DNA of 53,179 bases from Flammeovirgaceae bacterium UBA1842. GTDB lineage: Bacteria; Bacteroidota; Bacteroidia; Cytophagales; Cyclobacteriaceae. The DNA lies in assembly GCA_002338655.1 (NCBI GenBank), contig DDIU01000005.1, forward strand, positions 1-53,179, in the 5' to 3' direction. The notes below the pieces were generated by a model. The model was not told where the DNA came from, ran no database searches, and saw nothing but the letters and a program-made list of their open reading frames with translations. A program made the position numbers and the translations under genes. Shown here piece after piece: positions 51,030-53,179 of the stretch (position 1 is its first letter; each line of letters begins with the position of its first letter).

Positions 51030-52737
51030 TATATTTCAATATTTCGTTGAAGCCAATCTATGTTTAATCGTACTTGGCTTTATATATATAGTCTTTCTAC
51101 GCAAAGAAGTGGATTTCAAATTTCGCAGGGGCTATATTCTACTGTCGGCAATAATTATAATCGCCTCCCCCCTCATTAAGCTACCCTTTTTAGGTGTTGA
51201 AGGAATCAATATTGTAAAGGATATAGAAACCATAATACTACCTGAGCTGGTCATTGGTGATGCCACAGCGGCTGTCAGTACTCAATATGATTCTTACCTT
51301 TCAATAGGCAAGGCCGTAGGTCTAGTATATTTAGGAATAACATCCCTTTTGGCCTTGAATTTTCTTTTTCAGCTCTTCCAAATAGGATGGTTTTATAAGT
51401 CATTCAATAGAAAGAGTACGAAGATCAATGGTTACAAAATAATAGAGACAAATGGTGTATTACCCACCTTTTCGTTCTTCAGGGTTATTTTCTTTGACAA
51501 TTCCATTAATCTAAATCTGGATGAAAAGAATAGGATCATTGAACATGAAATCGTGCATATCAGGCAGTTTCACAGTCTCGACATTGTTCTAACAGAAATT
51601 ATTAAGATCATTTTTTGGTATAATCCTATTGCCTGGTATTTTAAAAATGAGGCTCAGGACCTCCATGAATTTCTGGCCGATCGGGAGGTAATAAAAACCA
51701 CAGATCAGGAAAATTACAATAGCCTTTTGGCCAAAATGACCCTTACTAAAGCACATTTATCACTTGGCCATCATTTTAATAAATCTAAAACCCTAAAAAG
51801 AATAGCAATGATGAAATTTGAAAACAAAAGAGTGAATCAATGGAAAAGAGCGATAATCATTCCGTTGGTAATGCTCACCGTTGTGGTGATCAGTTGTAAT
51901 GATGAAATTATGCAGGATGTAAATACTGTAATGGAGACGGCAAGCCAGACTGAAATGCCGGAAGATTTAAAAGGGGAGCTTGCAAAACTTGTAGAAAAAT
52001 ATCCAGATGCGAATTTTATCTATATGGAAGCTGAAGGCACTGCTGAATCCGCACTAAAGAACCTTAAAAACCTTGATCCGTTAAGCATAGCCTATGTAAA
52101 GTCATACAAGGATAAAAATCTAGTTGGCTTTATTGTAAACAAGAATGGACCTATTCAAAATCAGGCTGATAATAATGATGTATTTACCGTTGTGGATGAA
52201 GGCGCCTTACCACAAGGTGGTTTTGAAGAATACTACAAATGGGTAGCTTCAGAACTAAAATATCCTGAACAAGCGAAAAAACAAGGGGTTCAAGGTAAAG
52301 TATATGTCCAATTTATAGTGAATGAAATTGGGCAAATAACTGAAGTTGAAGTTGTTAAAGGAATAGGCTCAGGATGTGATCTTGAAGCAATAAAAGTTAT
52401 AAGTGCCTCAAGTAACTGGTCTCCACCTAGACAAGGGGGAAAAGCCGTTAAACAGAGAATCATTTTACCTATTACTTTCTCTTTGGGAAATAATGATTCA
52501 AATGATCCTGCTAATTCAATGAAGGCACAGTTAGATTTCAATGATGGAATGGTAACAGGAGTAGTTTATAATGATTCGGCCAAACCGATAGCAGGTGTTA
52601 ACATTGTCATTAAAGGAACTAATCATGGCACTGTTTCCGATCTTGATGGCAATTTCAAATTGAAGGCTAACAAAGGAGACCAATTAATTTTCTCTTTTGT
52701 AGGAATGAAAACAATGGTACTGACAATGAATGAATAA
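51022..52737 (+). CDS. M56 peptidase fused to TonB and regulatory domains
   Basis: This 571-residue membrane protein has N-terminal helices (about 5-25, 38-56 and 98-125), an M56/BlaR1-type zinc protease with H175-E-I-V-H and a later E216-F-L-A-D-R-E, a fourth helix (about 277-292), then a periplasmic part with a TonB C-terminal domain (about 395-488: Y-P-E-Q-A-K-K-Q-G-V-Q-G-K-V) and a carboxypeptidase-like regulatory beta domain (about 511-571). It probably senses a periplasmic signal and inactivates the BlaI partner. The TonB domain suggests contact with an outer-membrane receptor. It is the last gene of its unit, with a terminator at 52756-52796. Confidence 0.92.
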   Translation: MNSIFQYFVEANLCLIVLGFIYIVFLRKEVDFKFRRGYILLSAIIIIASPLIKLPFLGVEGINIVKDIETIILPELVIGDATAAVSTQYDSYLSIGKAVGLVYLGITSLLALNFLFQLFQIGWFYKSFNRKSTKINGYKIIETNGVLPTFSFFRVIFFDNSINLNLDEKNRIIEHEIVHIRQFHSLDIVLTEIIKIIFWYNPIAWYFKNEAQDLHEFLADREVIKTTDQENYNSLLAKMTLTKAHLSLGHHFNKSKTLKRIAMMKFENKRVNQWKRAIIIPLVMLTVVVISCNDEIMQDVNTVMETASQTEMPEDLKGELAKLVEKYPDANFIYMEAEGTAESALKNLKNLDPLSIAYVKSYKDKNLVGFIVNKNGPIQNQADNNDVFTVVDEGALPQGGFEEYYKWVASELKYPEQAKKQGVQGKVYVQFIVNEIGQITEVEVVKGIGSGCDLEAIKVISASSNWSPPRQGGKAVKQRIILPITFSLGNNDSNDPANSMKAQLDFNDGMVTGVVYNDSAKPIAGVNIVIKGTNHGTVSDLDGNFKLKANKGDQLIFSFVGMKTMVLTMNE

Positions 52738-53179
52738 TAAACGATCTATTTTAAAACAAAAAAGAGCTGGCATGTAACATGTCAGCTCTTTTTTTTACCC
52801 TTGATAGTGACTTCACGAAGTATTTATATAAAGGTCTCCCCGGATTCATTCCGGGATTTGTTCCGGTATCCCTGAATTAGTAGTACTGAATCTCAATTCC
52901 TTTATCAATTTTTTATTTGAAAGGTTAGTTCACTTAGGAAGGTGAGGCGAAAAAATGGCGTGGCGGTTGTGACGGTGCAGCAGGGCAGGCTATTTGAGCG
53001 CTGGAAGTAGCGCGGTATTTTTTCAAGGCTTTTTTGCTTCGTTTTTTGGCCTCAAAAAATGAAGGGGAAGAACTGGTGCAGCAATCCTTAGTTTAAGTTA
53101 CTTTAGATTTTATATCATGGTTAAACCCCTCTAGGGTTTTGTAAGGCATTCATTTCCAGTTATTTACATTTAATCCCTT
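52738..53179. other. Noncoding 3' end: REP palindrome and GC-rich block
   Basis: No gene is seen. After the terminator of the M56 gene comes a REP-like palindrome CCCGGA-TTCAT-TCCGGG at 52839-52855. From about 52935 to 53095 the sequence is richer in G and C than the neighbourhood, with GCGCTGGAAGTAGCGC as a small palindrome and repeated AAAAAATG words, but all three plus-strand frames are interrupted within a short distance. This could be a decayed gene, a dispersed repeat or an unrecognised RNA. Confidence 0.4.
52756..52796 (+). terminator. Rho-independent terminator after the M56 gene
   Basis: AAAGAGCTG 52761-52769 pairs with CAGCTCTTT 52783-52791, and the stem continues through CATG/CATG to a small TAA loop at 52775-52777. 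A run of Ts follows to 52796, and As precede the stem. Confidence 0.88.

Noticed and set aside
52920..53090. Short ORFs in the GC-richer block
   Set aside because: All three plus-strand frames are interrupted within a few tens of codons, with no start/stop arrangement resembling a small gene; not called as coding.
1..53179. CRISPR array or ribosomal RNA genes
   Set aside because: No regularly spaced identical repeats with unique spacers and no rRNA-like stretches were seen. The only tandem array is the short CACGACC series.

Overview
The window is chromosomal DNA from a member of the Bacteroidota, most likely the order Cytophagales. The evidence is AT-rich coding sequence, few Shine-Dalgarno sites, several TTG starts, one recognisable TTTG/TAnnTTTG-type promoter, and family content typical of the phylum: FecI/FecR/TonB receptor/DUF4249, a propeller-Y_Y_Y histidine kinase, a BlaI/M56-TonB pair, DUF349 and DUF4159 proteins, and SpII lipoproteins. 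I did not attempt a species assignment.

Layout. Positions 1-1090 hold palindromic intergenic repeats and one orphan membrane-anchored protein. Positions 1134-7327 are a compact (about 6.2 kb) integrated element inserted into the 3' half of a tRNA-Thr(UGU) gene. It is bounded by a 44-bp perfect direct repeat, and the repeat similarity extends through the tRNA terminator. It encodes a tyrosine integrase, an unknown protein, a helix-turn-helix excisionase-like protein, a possible replication protein followed by iteron-like repeats and a terminator, a VRR-NUC-type nuclease, an unknown protein, a stretch with strong RNA-like secondary structure, a protein shaped like a small terminase subunit, and a small minus-strand ORF. 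No capsid, relaxase or conjugation genes are present. A phage-satellite-like island is therefore the most interesting reading, but it is an inference.

Positions 7285-24070 are chromosomal: tRNA-Thr, DUF349 protein, yqgE, miaE, pdxH with a glycosyltransferase, a lipoprotein, an alpha/beta hydrolase, a sensor kinase, a Ku operon (ku, TPR protein, small helical protein), a secreted protein with an odd start, and a sigma/anti-sigma/TonB receptor/DUF4249 transport operon. Positions 24306-31311 are a DUF58-transglutaminase-MoxR-TPR operon. Positions 31497-43753 hold a lipoprotein, a TolC/HlyD efflux pair without its pump, the serine dehydratase beta subunit, a class IV aminotransferase, thyA, an MMPL/RND transporter coupled to a GH113-like hydrolase, a TerB-like protein, a lipoprotein and an M23 peptidase.

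Positions 43816-49798 hold a tight minus-strand cluster: sodium:solute symporter, GNAT, M20 amidohydrolase, alanine racemase and a second fold-III racemase, with a MarR regulator beside it. Together these look like a system for uptake and interconversion of D-amino acids or acylated amino acids. Positions 49883-52737 hold a DUF4159 protein and a BlaI/M56-TonB regulatory pair with palindromic operators. The last 440 bases are noncoding, with a terminator, a REP-like palindrome and a GC-richer block.
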